Shown piece after piece: positions 43,561-55,329 of a stretch of DNA of 64,000 nucleotides. The stretch covers positions 5,766,001 through 5,830,000 of the forward strand of contig NC_061473.1 in assembly GCF_022581195.2 (NCBI RefSeq), given 5' to 3'. Each line of letters opens with the position of its first letter. Within the stretch, counting starts at the first letter, position 1. The notes below the pieces were generated by a model. It ran no database searches, was not told the origin of the DNA, and saw nothing but the letters and a program-made list of their open reading frames with translations. The stretch is from Helicoverpa zea. Its lineage: Eukaryota > Arthropoda > Insecta > Lepidoptera > Noctuidae. Position numbers and translations under genes: made by a program.

Positions 43561-44520
43561 TAATATCTAGTCAGACTGTTATCTAGACGATGCTGCAATG
43601 TTTACCTCGCTATGTACACGGAACACTTGATGATTCACATGTAACAAATATGAGGCATAGATAAGTAGATGCTAGAGTGGTCACGTAGTCATTGAAGTGT
43701 TGTTTGAACCCTGATGACTGGGTTGAAAGACTTAAGTCCTGCAAATTGGCAGAATTCGTCAGCTCTTTAAGTACCTAACCCAGTTTCGGTTCGTGGCAGC
43801 CGCGGAAGTAAGAAAACGATAAAGGAAAAAATAAATTCCTTCGCCTCGAACACAAACCCATGAGCACTAGAAAAACACATAGCTTGAGCTATCCCCGACT
43901 GTATTATCCCGCGCATTCATCAAGAAACTAACATTAGGTTTAGGTTACATTATAAGTAGAAGAATCATCATTGGCCGAACTATGATTGATTTGATCAGGA
44001 GAGAAGAAGTCAAAGACTTCGTTGTGCTCTATCTAAAACTAGGGAGCAATTCGAGTCCTATTGTATGAAAGCATATGCCATTTTTTTACCTACCTACTTT
44101 CCTAAGTACGAAAAACTTCACACCCAATACAAGTATGAACAAATGTTTAACAAATCTAGATCAATTTACGTGCAAATACCGTTATCTAGCGTGAAATGCA
44201 CGTGGAGCATGTTATCTCTAATACAAATACGAATATTTGTTCGCAAAGTCCACCATAAGGCTGCACCCACACCTTACACCTCCGATGTCGAAATGGCAAA
44301 ACCGTGACTGAAAAAATCGCTGTCACTTCTCATAGATCCCCTTGAAATACTTGTGGAGAGTTGCTACCTAATTGCTACCCTCGTTGTACCGACCTTACCA
44401 AAGATGTTAAAAAATAGTTCAAGCGATTTGACTTGACCGCGAACGTCGCAAGAGTTAACAAAGTTATCGAATATTGTATGGTGTGGCTAAGATAATCAGC
44501 AGTCTGCTGATAAGCATGTA

Positions 44521-44572
44521 GTTTAACTTTCCTATATCGTAACTAAAAAGTTACGATATAGGAAAGTTAAAC
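44521..44572. repeat. Perfect 24-bp hairpin with 4-nt loop
   Basis: GTTTAACTTTCCTATATCGT AACT, then AAAA, then AGTT ACGATATAGGAAAGTTAAAC. All 24 pairs are perfect and the pairing does not extend beyond. No flanking duplication is visible. It could be a tiny foldback, a recent templated inversion or a small-RNA hairpin; nothing in the sequence distinguishes these. Confidence 0.9.
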
Positions 44573-44689
44573 CTCTGAAGGTAAAGTCAATAGGTGTGTC
44601 TTTGTAATGCCAAAAAAACAATAGTTTCGGTAATAAGGACGAATAGCAAAAGCAAACTGTGTCATATTTAAGTAGATAGAGTCAGAAGT

Positions 44690-44850
44690 TAAGCCGCCAA
44701 TTATGGCTTAGGACGACAACAAGGCGGTCGGATGATCTGACAAAGGTCGTCGCAGGCAGGCTTGGGATGCAGACTGCTTCTAACCAGTCTTTTTGAAAGT
44801 CGATGAAAGCCGTTCTTCAGTAGTGGATGTGTTACGGCTGAGATGAACAG
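44690..44850 (+). repeat. RTE-type LINE 3' end (degenerate)
   Basis: AGGACGACAACAAGGCGGTC and GGATGATCTGACAAAGGTCG, then a CAGTAGTGGATGTGTTACGG end followed by GCTGAGATGA. This is the typical ending of lepidopteran RTE copies (GGACGACAAGGCGG...CAGCAGTGGA...GCTGATGATG). The frame is broken by stops. Confidence 0.6.
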
Positions 44851-46105
44851 AGTGTCTACTTATTTGTGTCTTACTTTTAAAGAAAACAGGAGTTTACTTA
44901 ACTACTTCAGAAAAACTGAGCACATATGCTTGATTGCAACAAAAAATGGTGTAGGGATGTGCTGATTACAAACTTGAAAACCGAGAAGTTACCCTTTCAT
45001 AAGTTGACAGGCTCAAGTAGTTCACAAATCACACGTGCACACAAGTGTAGTCAAGCCCTTATTTTTATTTTCATATCGCAGTTTTTTTTATACATGTTGG
45101 AATTTGTAAAAGCAACATGTGGATATAAAATAATATTACTTATATTAGTACCAAGGTTAAGTGTAGAATATAAATAACGCTATACCTATGTACGTGTGAG
45201 ACTTTGAACATGTGTTCAAAAAAATTCAGTTTTTCTGACGTCAGATTTTTGGAAGGTCTGTGTAATTCTGTTAATAATTTAGTCATTGTTAGCTCTGTTT
45301 TTACAGATGTTTTGTTACTATGTATATTTATAATAACTGTAGGTACCTATACATATCATTAGATTACCTACGATAAAAACGTAATATTGTTGCGCAACTC
45401 TCGTATGTAATAAAAAAAATGACAATTGCTTTTTTCGTGTAATATTGATAAGCAGAATTACGATAAAATAAAATGCCTACAATAATTGTTGATTTCAGAT
45501 CAAACTAGCATTGTAAGTATATGGTGTTGTGCTAGTACCTATATCTTCACCTCGTTGGTGGTTGCTAAATCGTAAATTAAATAAAAGCAAGTGAAATCTA
45601 AACGTGTTTGTAAATATTGAGCATAGGTAATCAAACCCACTTTTCGTGAAGATTACACAGAAAATTCTATTTTAATAAGTTTACAAAGTTTTCTCCGTAT
45701 TTTAATAAATAGGTGACCGATTGAGTCCTCGTACAATTTGACGGATAGACTTTTATCAAATTTTATCTCAGTTGGGTATTAAAAATGTACCAAAAATAAC
45801 ATGTTATGTACCCGATTATCATACAACATATAATAGGAACTCACTAAGTACATAAATAGCGTACATTTCCTCATTCACGTTTGGCCCGGCGAGGTTAATT
45901 TCGGCCTGCAATACAATACACTATGACGTATTTTCCGGCAGAGGTCATCTACCTTTGGATACCTTCATAATTTGGTAGTTGGTAACTAATGTGCTAAGTG
46001 CTAACGTTGTAGTCAAATGGGCTCTGATTCGACAAAATTATTCCAATAACACTTAATTCAGTAATTAAACCATGATTTGTACATTCAGTACGACTGTAAC
46101 TTCAT
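44851..46105. other. Intergenic, no recognisable gene
   Basis: AT-rich. The 83-codon frame at 44926-45177 has no family signature. Confidence 0.4.
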
Positions 46106-46109
46106 GTCA

Positions 46110-46220
46110 TAGATAAACTCAAAAACTAAGTACTGGACCGCGTAAAATAGGCTATATTTTATCCCGCTACGGGCAGTAGTTCGAACGGGACGCAGATGAA
46201 ACCGCGGGAAAACGGCTTAT
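46110..46220 (-). repeat. Lepidopteran tail repeat, minus orientation
   Basis: AAACTCAAAAACTAAGTACT, TATTTTATCCCGCTACGGGC and GATGAAACCGCGGGAAAACG mark a partial minus-strand copy. Confidence 0.65.
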
Positions 46221-46464
46221 ATACAAAATTATTGCTTTCATTATTTATCGGCCTTATCTATACATATCTATCCTCTATTCTTATTAAACTATCCTAATAC
46301 CTAACGTTAAGCAGTATCTTCTCACACAAAAATACTTCTACCTTTTGTGAACACATTACAAAAAGGTTGTCGGTCTCATAAAATGCCTGCCTTTCCTTAT
46401 CTCAGAACGCAAATGAAGTGCATTGAATAAATAACAGTATTACACGATTCTTTTATTTAATTCT

Positions 46465-47020
46465 AGCGGTTTTCCCGCGGTTACACCTTAGACCCGCGTC
46501 ACGTTGGAACTACTGCCCGTATATATCGGGTGTGTCGTTCACAATCACATTAAATTCTATCGCATATACTTTATGATATTCTATGGTGAATTGTAAAAAA
46601 AAATAACCTAATCCATTCAGTGGTTTAGCCACAGGAGGAATTTTTCGTTTTTATAATTTACAACATTATGTGTAAAACAGAGATAAAGTTAGGAGTATCG
46701 AATGTTTTGATCAGTTGACAGCTGTGAGTTTTCAAGGAAGAATTACAGTTGTTTGTAATGACTGACTTTTATATGGTGTTCTAATTTTCGCACATTTTTA
46801 TTCTATTTACTTTGTTTGAAAAATTCATGTTTTTATTTTTACGTATTTTTCTTTTTTCTTTGTGTTAATGGACATATATTAACCAGTATATTAACGCATT
46901 TCATTTAATGTGATTATGAACGACACATCCGATATAGAGAAAATAAAAAGTACCTCTACAGGCAGAGTGTAGCTTTCCATATGAAATAATTTTTCAAATC
47001 GGTTCCAGAAAAAATAAACT
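46465..47020 (+). repeat. Lepidopteran tail repeat split by a MITE
   Basis: The left part (46465-46521: GCGGTTTTCCCGCGGTTACA, TTGGAACTACTGCCCGT) and right part (46938-47020: GTAGCTTTCCATATGAAATA, TTTTTCAAATCGGTTCC) belong to one repeat copy interrupted at TA. Confidence 0.65.
46523..46936. mobile_element. TA-inserting MITE (about 414 bp) nested in a tail repeat
   Basis: TATATCGGGTGTGTCGTTCA...CAATCACATTAAAT is mirrored at the right end by ATTTAATGTGATTATGAACG and ACACATCCGATATA, about 34 bp with two or three mismatches. The host repeat resumes right after the element, so the boundaries are well defined and fit a TA target site (Tc1/mariner-like). Confidence 0.78.
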
Positions 47021-47024
47021 AAAT

Positions 47025-48300
47025 AATGTTTCGTCTTTATTATAATCATAGATGTTTATCTGTCTGTTCTTAGAGTAGGTACCAAGCTTCTCAGTAACAA
47101 ACATTGATTGGGCAATAGTTATTATTATTTTGTTAATGATTGACATTAATTTCATTGATAAAGATAATATCAGTCACGTCTGCAAAGTTTAGCATATAAA
47201 CGTGACAAAGATAAAATCAAATATTAGGTACGTATATAGATAAATTTAGGCCTACACCTAATACTCGATAAGATTTATTATCTTATCGTTTTTACCTTTG
47301 TACTCAATGATTTATGAATTCATTAATGTTATGACATAAATATTACAAACGCGAAAGTTTGATGTAGAACCTCCATTAAAACTACCAGGTGCCTATATGG
47401 TCCATATTATTGTTTGGTACTCTTGTAAAGTAGCCCACAGCTTTTCTCGATTGGTTCCTGAGATTAGCGCTTTCAAGCAAAAACTCTATAGCCCCATATC
47501 ATTAGCACCTGTAGTATAGTGCCTATCTATACGTACAAACGGCATTTGATGACACAGTCATTACGTACAGAAATGACGCCGAGAGCTGCGAATCCGAATC
47601 ATTTTCTTTCATACATTTCCGTCATGTCATATTTGTTATACAATTTATATGATCCATTCATTCGTTCCCTTATTCAATCATTCAATATTTAATATTCAAT
47701 CATTCAATATCTAATTCTTGATAAGCCATACCTAATTGAATGGTTTAAAATACATAATTCGGTGATCAATAATAAATCTATGACACATTTTTGGAAATCG
47801 ATTGCAGACAAACAATTTGAGAAATCCGAAAGGTAGTTTATTTTTATAGTAAAAGTAGTTTGCTCAGTATTGATAACAGCTACCTGTGTAAATACTTACT
47901 CGTAATACGAATTATGATTTTTCGCGTCAATTATGTATGATTCATGTGTATGTGATAAGGAGTTACATTTATATGCGTCACTTAATGCTTTTTGTTGTAA
48001 AAACAACTTGCATAGACTTATAATGTATTAAGCCTGTGGAGTGGTGATCACTCCACGTAGTAAGTAATTTAGGTAACTATGTACTTGAGAGTGACCATTG
48101 AAATACGTATATTCATGAGAGTGACACTGTGTATCAGAAAAAATGCATAGAAGATATAGGAGATAGCTACACCACTCACTCACTGTTTTACATTCATACT
48201 GTACCGATTTAATTAAATACCTATTTACTTCTGTGATAACAATTACACATTTCGGGGATATCCCTGCAAAATAATCGTTTATGTAGGTACCTATTGATTA
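47025..48300. other. Intergenic, no gene; one faint tail repeat
   Basis: GTAGCCCACAGCTTTTCTCG and GGTTCCTGAGATTAGCGCTT near 47430-47485 are a weak LINE-tail fragment, with words shared with 62230-62270. The rest is AT-rich without frames. An ATTCA-rich run occurs at 47650-47720. Confidence 0.4.
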
Positions 48301-48308
48301 GCCAGTCC

Positions 48309-49025
48309 TAAAGGACAATGGGCACAAATATATGGGACCTGGTATACCCCACCAATAGGAATGTCATATATATCATTGGATAGGCCTTTTTATGTAGGAC
48401 AAGATTTACTATGACAGCTTTGCTGAAATGTTTGTCCGTTCTGAGATATAGATCAAAAACTGTGCTAAAGTTAGAACTAAGTAATCTATTGATACCTCAA
48501 GTTTTTAAAGGAAAATCTAAGTACTAATAACTTTAAGTCTTGTAAGTACTACTGTGCCCGTTAGGATCCATAATTGTTACTATTATGTAGCATTTCAACC
48601 TTTTATTGTACCAACTGGATGTTGGGCGTAGTGAGAAACCGCACCAATAGGAAAGTCATACATATCATTGGATAGGTCTTTTTAACTGGAACAACATTTA
48701 CTATGACAGCTTTGTTCTATTGTTTGTCCGTTCTGAGATATAGATAACAAACAATCTTAAAACTGATGCTAATCAATACTGTAATCTGATTTTCTTTCAT
48801 ATACAAGACTTACACTTAGTAGTTCTTAGATTTTCCTTTAAAAACTTGAGTTATCAATAGATTACTTAGTTCTAACTTTTGCACAGTTTTTGATCTATAT
48901 CTCAGAACGGACAAACATTTCAGCAAAGCTGTCATAGTAAATATTGTTCTACATAAAAAGGCCTATCCAATGATATATATGACATTGCTATTGGTGGGGT
49001 ATACCAATCTGCCCATTGTCCTTTC
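48309..49025. mobile_element. Foldback element with about 220-bp inverted arms
   Basis: The left arm starts AAAGGACAATGGGCA and runs through TATACCCCACCAATAGGAAT, CATTGGATAGGCCTTTTTAT and TTGTCCGTTCTGAGATATAG to about 48530. The right arm (about 48800-49025) is its reverse complement with few changes and ends TGCCCATTGTCCTTT. A third partial copy in direct orientation (48640-48750) sits between the arms. No coding capacity. Confidence 0.85.
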
Positions 49026-49474
49026 CTATCAATATTGAATTTACCGAAATTACCAGAACCACAGATTATCCTTATCAAAAATCGTTGCAAGACATAGAGT
49101 ATGCTTAGCTGATAATTATACTTACTCCTTACGTAATTGGTATCATATAGAACCTACGTAGAGGTGTGTACGTAGTTACGTACATCCCTAAAACTTGCGA
49201 AAACATAAGTAAATAAAGCGTTGTAAACAGGGCTTATAATTTACGATCTTGATACAGATTATCCGTGACTCAGCGTACAAAGTTAGCGTCCGCGTCAGCA
49301 AATTTTACCAAATTACAAAATACTGGGGAATTTCGATTACTTTTTGTTTAAACTGTTTACCGAAGCGGTCGCTTCTATTGTTTGTCAACATAATAAGTTT
49401 TTGGAACAACGACCCTGGTGAATTTGTTGGTGAAAGAAAAAATCTAAAGATATTTAAAATATCCGATACACTTT

Positions 49475-49795
49475 GGCTCAATTCTGCTAATTCTACTTAA
49501 GTGACACACGATTGTTATTTAACTGAGATCCAATCACGACTCAATTACGATTGAAGCGAATATGGCTATGGCATTCCGCATTCTGTAATAAATTGTCTGC
49601 AAATGAATTATGATCGTAGAGCAGGAGCAGACTACCCTTTATAGACCTTTGGCAGACCAATGGCAAACCAATGAAATTTCATTGGAAGTGATTGGAAGTG
49701 ATTGAGCAGAATCCCCGCTAAGATTAAAACTGCTACGGAGATTTAATTGATATCCAATTAACACATTATTAAATAAGCAGAATTGCAGCCCTGTT
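49475..49795. mobile_element. Degenerate member of the GGGGCCCGATTCTCC MITE family
   Basis: It starts TCAATTCTGCTAATTCTACT and ends AGCAGAATTGCAGCCCTG. The interior includes ATCCAATCACGACTCAATTA and AGACCAATGGCAAACCAATG, diverged forms of the family at 40347 and 60898. Confidence 0.55.
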
Positions 49796-50239
49796 CTCCC
49801 GTTACATTCGCTGATTAAATCTTATCTAGGGCATAGATAACTAAAAAAATATTGTCCATGGTCGCCGTTATCTTCATATGAAAAATTACCTTATCATCAA
49901 TCTAAGGCGTTTCAGCCGTTCTTGAGATTGGCGCTTAGCCATAAGTAGGCATTGTAGCCATAAATATAATTATAATTATAAAGATAATAATCTATGCGGG
50001 TAATTCATACATGAGTGCTTATTGGAAAATCACCTCATATTTACTTATCCGACTTCGTCATTATTGACGCATACTTATCAAAATATTTGTAGGTACGTCC
50101 TGTGCTGTTTTGGTCACATCTAGATGCAGATTTCTTGGATAGACACTAAGTAGACACTTCAAAATAATCTTTGATTTGATAAGTTCATGTTTTAAATTTC
50201 CCCGCAGCATGTATCATATCCGAAAAGAGTCATGTAACT

Positions 50240-50465
50240 AAATAGCTTCCGCCCGCGGTTTCACCCGAGTCCTGAGGAATCTACTTCCCGTACATGGATA
50301 AAAAGTAGCCCATAATAATTCCGATAATTATGCTACATTACTGCTAAGTTTCATTGAAATCCATCCAGTAGTTTTTGCGTGAAAGAGGAACAAACATCAA
50401 TTCATCCACATACAAACTTTCGCATTTTTAGTGCCTACCACTACCTTATCTTTTAATAGTAGGAT
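50240..50465 (+). repeat. Lepidopteran tail repeat copy
   Basis: GCTTCCGCCCGCGGTTTCAC, TACATGGATAAAAAGTAGCC, TTTCATTGAAATCCATCCAG and TAGTTTTTGCGTGAAAGAG, ending ACAAACTTTCGCATTTTTAG. It is nearly complete and shows the same 3' end as the split copy at 26363/27762. Confidence 0.78.
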
Positions 50466-50894
50466 ATCTTAGATCAATCACAAAAAGCATGACAACTGGC
50501 CAGCCAGTCAGACTTTTACATAAATACCTATGTATGTAGTGAGGATTGTTGTTATTTTCCATCGAAAGCTATCGATACTTGACACTCGACACGGAACACC
50601 TGCATTCTATAAGTACCTTTACCTACACGTGACGAGTGTAAAGAAATATGTATACACAAAGTATACACGTCCCACTCGACCTGAATGATACACTACACAT
50701 ACACACAAACATATACAATTAAAATATACATAGGTATGCACTTTAGAGGTATAACGTGGTGATAATGAAGAGTGCAATGCATAGCAATGATCTGCTCTGA
50801 TTTAGGGAAAATACAGGGATAACAGCATTATGTTATGCTGTCTGCAATAGGATTGTGATACTGCATAACACTATAAATAATAATAGGCTTAATG

Positions 50895-51136
50895 AAGAAG
50901 AAGGATGGATGAAAATGAAAGACAACTTCATGCAGCAGAGATGAGAATGTTAAGAGGAATGTGTGGTATTACGCGAATGGATAAAGCACTCAGGCACGGT
51001 GGAGTGATGACTTGCGCAAGACGGCTGGCAGGAGCTGGATGCGAGCAGCCGAAAATCGATCTCAGTGGCGTGCACTTGGAGAGGCCTTTGTCCAGCAGTG
51101 GACTGCTATAGGCTGATGATGATGATGATGATGATA
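50895..51136 (+). pseudogene. RTE-type LINE ORF C-terminus with (GAT)n tail
   Basis: It begins in frame with AAEMRMLRGMCGITRMDKA, a conserved RTE block. After a deletion and frame shift it resumes as AENRSQWRALGEAFVQQWTA ending IG and stop near 51115. It is followed directly by a GATGAT repeat tail (51116-51136). It is 5'-truncated and non-functional. Confidence 0.8.
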
Positions 51137-51164
51137 AAGCACCTAAGGAATGTCGTCATTTCAT

Positions 51165-51375
51165 AAGTTACATTCTTTCTAGCCATATGGAATTTCACAC
51201 AATCCATGCTTCGTTTCTTTGACCCTTCCACTATACATATACATCACATTCACGCACATAACCTTCCTTACAACACTGACGGCAGACAGAAGAGTATGGA
51301 AGAAGAAAACATGCTGCGCGGACCCCAAACAAAATTGATATAAGAACAGGAGGGCGATGATGAAATGAAAATGAA
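51165..51375. pseudogene. RTE-type LINE 3' end with twin-priming inversion
   Basis: The right part (51281-51362) reads on the plus strand TADRRVWKKKTCCADPK, then stop and a GATGATGAAATGAAAATGAA tail. The left part (51170-51280) reads on the minus strand VVRKVMCVNV...KHGLCEI, the protein stretch that should come just before TADRR (compare 43207-43404). A 5' segment inverted and joined to its own 3' segment is the signature of twin priming during LINE insertion. Confidence 0.75.
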
Positions 51376-51900
51376 TGAAAAGAGTGTCCATGGAGTTTCT
51401 TGCTGGTTCTTCACCATGAGACCTACTCTTTGGAACCGTGCAACTAGCTTGACGTTTCGAAAGAGTTGTTAAAGGCTTAGTTGAAATAAAAAATATGACG
51501 TCTTCTTTGATGGTTCAATAAGTTTGAAATCCAAACAATGTATTGTGATCTTAAATTGTAGATAATGTATTCAGCCAGATTCGCATGTCTAACATCCTTA
51601 GCACTCGTGCAGATGACGTAACGCAGTTTTATTTTATCATACGTAATCACATTAAATATAATACTAGAGACGCAGACGAGTCTACGAGCCGACCCTGACC
51701 TTCAGTGTCGCGGTATTAATATAGCGTAACTGATAACTATGTTAGAGACACTTATTGTGATTCAAATTCTTTATTTTAAGTAGGAAATAGAGCTGGCTGT
51801 TCAGCAGATTAATTCCGATGATGATGACTTTTTCCACACTCTTATAGTTGTCCATGGAGGATCCACTATTGAGGTTGACATTTGGACAATGGTTTTTTTT

Positions 51901-52135
51901 ATTATAGTTCGGCCATTCAGAGAATGCGTTCCTGACACGTCGCGATTGAACTGACGACGTAACTTTGCAATGGCGTTGCAGTTACGATAAAAATATTTTT
52001 GCTGGTTGTTTACCGTTTTAACAATTGAGGAGCATTAAAACAACATTATTATATCAATAATCAATGAATGTAGTTACGTCGTCAGTTCAATCGCGACGTG
52101 TCAGGAACGCATTCTCTGAATGGCCGAACTATAAT
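51901..52135. mobile_element. MITE with perfect 64-bp inverted repeats (235 bp)
   Basis: ATTATAGTTCGGCCATTCAG and the following 44 bp are mirrored without mismatch, ending CTGAATGGCCGAACTATAAT. The centre is about 107 bp and AT-rich. Perfect arms suggest recent activity or ongoing conversion. Class unknown; the TATA-like ends leave the target duplication ambiguous. Confidence 0.88.
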
Positions 52136-52139
52136 ATAG

Positions 52140-53635
52140 CACATACACTTATTGTGATTCAAATTATTTTAAGACGGAGACATGTGCGACAGACTTGTGG
52201 ACGAATTTTGATGATAACTCTTTCCTCTCTCTCATAGTTCCCCATCAAGAACCTACTGGTATGGATATTGACACTTCAAAAGATGAGCTCTATTCCACTA
52301 TCGACATTCTATATAACACTCATTTTGTTACTCCGGAAGATTAGGCCAAATTCTTATCACTGGTTCGTTTCTTATGACACCAGTGACACCACAAACAGTT
52401 ATAGGCCTCCCACAGGTAAAATTGAGTCTCCTAAAAAGGTTTTAGCTATTGCTAGATTCCAGAGTTAACCGCTCCCAGGATTCCAGATTTAAGCGCTGTT
52501 CTCAACCGATCGATATTTTGCATGACCGTATGGTATTTAGGAAAAGTTCGTTCGGCACAATAGTTAGCCTTGACTTGTCTCTCCAATGTTCGTTAAATAG
52601 ACAAAAAACTAGTCTGATTGGAAATATCTGGGCCGTTTGTTACCGGTGTTGAAACAAGGAAACATCGCCTCGCAAACTTCAGTGTAACTAGTATATAAAT
52701 CAATGCACTGCATGTCATTGACTCTTTATGAAAGATTTTAATTTAATTAAAATCAAGGTGATAGGTAAGTATGCGTCAATTTATGTTTATAGAATGGTTT
52801 CTACTGTAAATGTTAGTTTATTTCCTATATAGAAATTGGTATGTGTCAAAATTATATGTAATCTTGGGGTTAATTCAGCAAATTATCATTTTTTTATTTT
52901 GGGAATTGAACTCTTTATCAGATTTGAATGCAAGATAGTGTTTGGCTGTCCTGGCAAAACTTAAATGTGCTAGTATGATTCTGGACTCTTTAGGAGAAGC
53001 CTAAGTAGGCAATCATGAAACAGTCTTAAAATGGTGATAGATTTCAAATACAAAATTGTAAAAATCCTGATGATCAGATATTGTTGTTCTAGATGTAGGT
53101 AAGAAGCAACGACTTCTTAGTACAACAATGTTTTTTTTGGTCAGTTCATTCACAGACATATGTGAGGGAAAACATTCAATCCCATTGAGAGAATCCGCCT
53201 TCGCATATCTTCATACACACAACACCTCACCGTCTGGTGATTTGTTTACTATGATTCATCCGTTTCATCAATGGAATGGAATTCTTTTGGGTTTCCGAAA
53301 ACAACAGCAAATTAATGACATAAAACTGTCTGTGCTGCTTTATTTTCTGCGAAAATACCCGATTTCTGTCATTTTTATCCACAAGTGACTCCAGGTTACG
53401 TTGGTATTGTAGATATTATCATATTACTCATTCCAGTGTGATGATATAAGTAAATAATATAGTATCGACTACCAGCCGTGCCTTTGCCCTTTAATAGAAC
53501 AATGCCCTATAGATAACGCGGGAAAATATAATCAGGAAAAAAAATTATTTGAATCGAGCGTAATATAAACAAATAATTTTCCCTCTTTTGTTTAAAAATA
53601 TAAACATAATCAAAACACAAGATGCAAGAATTATA
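52140..53635. other. Intergenic, no recognisable gene
   Basis: Short frames only (for example 53128-53388, 86 codons), without family signatures. Confidence 0.4.
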
Positions 53636-53639
53636 ACTA

Positions 53640-53790
53640 GCTTTTTTCCTGCGGTTTCACCCGCGACCTCTGGGAACTACAGGCCATTTCGGGATAAAAT
53701 ATAGCCTATGTTTCGAAATCGGTGAAGTTTTTAAATCGGTTCTATAGTTTCAGAACAAACAAAAAATGTTCCCTTTATATTATATTAGTA
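53640..53790 (+). repeat. Lepidopteran tail repeat copy
   Basis: CTTTTTTCCTGCGGTTTCAC, GGGATAAAATATAGCCTATG, TTTTTAAATCGGTTCTATAG, then TTATATTATATTAGTAGG. Confidence 0.72.
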
Positions 53791-53989
53791 GGTACAAGTA
53801 TAGATTACATAGAAAACTGAGAGAATTCTGCAAATAGTGACAAAAAGATCGGAAACATAATACTTAATACCACTCTTCCCTAGCATATAGGAGCTCATAG
53901 CTAAGAGAGCAGTTCGTTAGATGATGATGATGAATAGCGCTATCACTTGGATTTCGAGAACATGCCATTTGGCATAGTGGTACGGTTTT

Positions 53990-54150
53990 TGATAGGAAAA
54001 CATCAGATTGATCCCACTGTGGGTGCAGCGGGAGGGAGTTCCTAGAGGGCTCCATGAGGAACATCCTAATGGAGTCCTCTAGGAACTCCCAACTCTAGGT
54101 ACCAGGGCCGCAGTAACTCTTTGGAGCATTCCCGCAGCTTGCTTGAATAG
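53990..54150 (-). repeat. SINE-like repeat (copy 3 of 3) with an internal inverted repeat
   Basis: CACTGTGGGTGCAGCGGGAG and ACCAGGGCCGCAGTAACTCT, then GGAGCATTCCCGCAGC, match the SINE-like family at 18826 in the same orientation. Between them GGAGTTCCTAGAGGGCTCC and GGAGTCCTCTAGGAACTCCC form an inverted pair at 54031-54092. Confidence 0.6.
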
Positions 54151-55136
54151 AAGTACGTTTTTTTTACTTACTTTTCAATTAGAATTGTAACACTCCTTTA
54201 ATTCAGTTTCAGTTGAATTAAATTGGCACCTGACCTGTATAACGTAAATGCATGGTCAGTTGGCATTAAACGCACTTTCCTGTCTAGCTGAGTAATGAAG
54301 GAAACCCGACACAAAGAAACTGAGAAACATCCTTTTAAAGAATTACGTCGAGCCTTAAGCACGCGAGACCTGGCATCCATTCTGTTATGGAATGATTCAA
54401 TGATCCGTATCCAGCAAGGTATAGACGGGAGTCAGGGCCAAGTATTTTACTACTTACATACTTACATAGTTCGCTAAGGACTGTATTCCGAGATCTATTT
54501 ATTGAAAATCGATATGAAACATCGGCTTTCAAATATTATGTAAAAGTCACGGACTAGTAATATAAATTTATAGTAGGTACATGTCCGTGGTAAAAGTACA
54601 TTATAACTTGTTCTGATTTATGTTTGTGATTTATTATTAAATAAAACTGACTGACACATTTTTCGGTAAAGAAGACAGATATATCTCATGTAATACTTAC
54701 TGTATTGTAGAAAGAGGGCGCTCGTAGGTTCCGATGGTTTCTTTTTAAATTACTGCAAACTGGAAAATATTTATTTCCAACCTTTCAATATTTCCAGACC
54801 CTTCTTCAATTCTGTTTCTTTATGCAAACTTGTAGTTTTAAACATCGTGCAAAATATTCAGTCGCCTATAAGACATTGTATAATAGCTATCTGGCGCATA
54901 GGTACTTTAATTAAAATTATGTAAGTACTGCGGCCAACGATTATTTTATTTATGAGTTACTGCATGACATAATTTTTACAGTACTTACCCATATTTTCCT
55001 GATTGTACTGTTTTCCTGGTTTTGAAAGAACCTAGGTTTACCTAGAACCTAGGTTAACCTAGAACAGTGACTCGAGGATAATTATTCTAATCACCTAACG
55101 TTCATGTTTTTTTTTCAAATTTAAGCTATGTCTGCT

Positions 55137-55327
55137 TAAGCTGCCGATTGCCTCTTCCGACCGCACTTGCAGCGACTGCATGAAAGCGGTCTATATCTGA
55201 CAGCGACTGCATTTGCTGCTGCCGCTTCGATCCAAAACGGTTATAATTAAGTATGTTAATTCACGGCTGCGGCCGATATCATGCAGTCGCGGCATGTGCG
55301 GTCGACAGTTGCAGTCGGCAGCTTGCA
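55137..55327. mobile_element. GC-rich MITE (about 190 bp)
   Basis: The left end GCTTAAGCTGCCGATTGC, then CGACCGCACTTGCAGCGACT, is mirrored by GCCGCGGC...GTGCGGTCG and CAGTCGGCAGCTTGC at the right end, about 50 bp with several mismatches. It is GC-rich (rich in GCAGTCG/CGACTGC) in an AT-rich neighbourhood. Confidence 0.72.
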
Positions 55328-55329
55328 TT

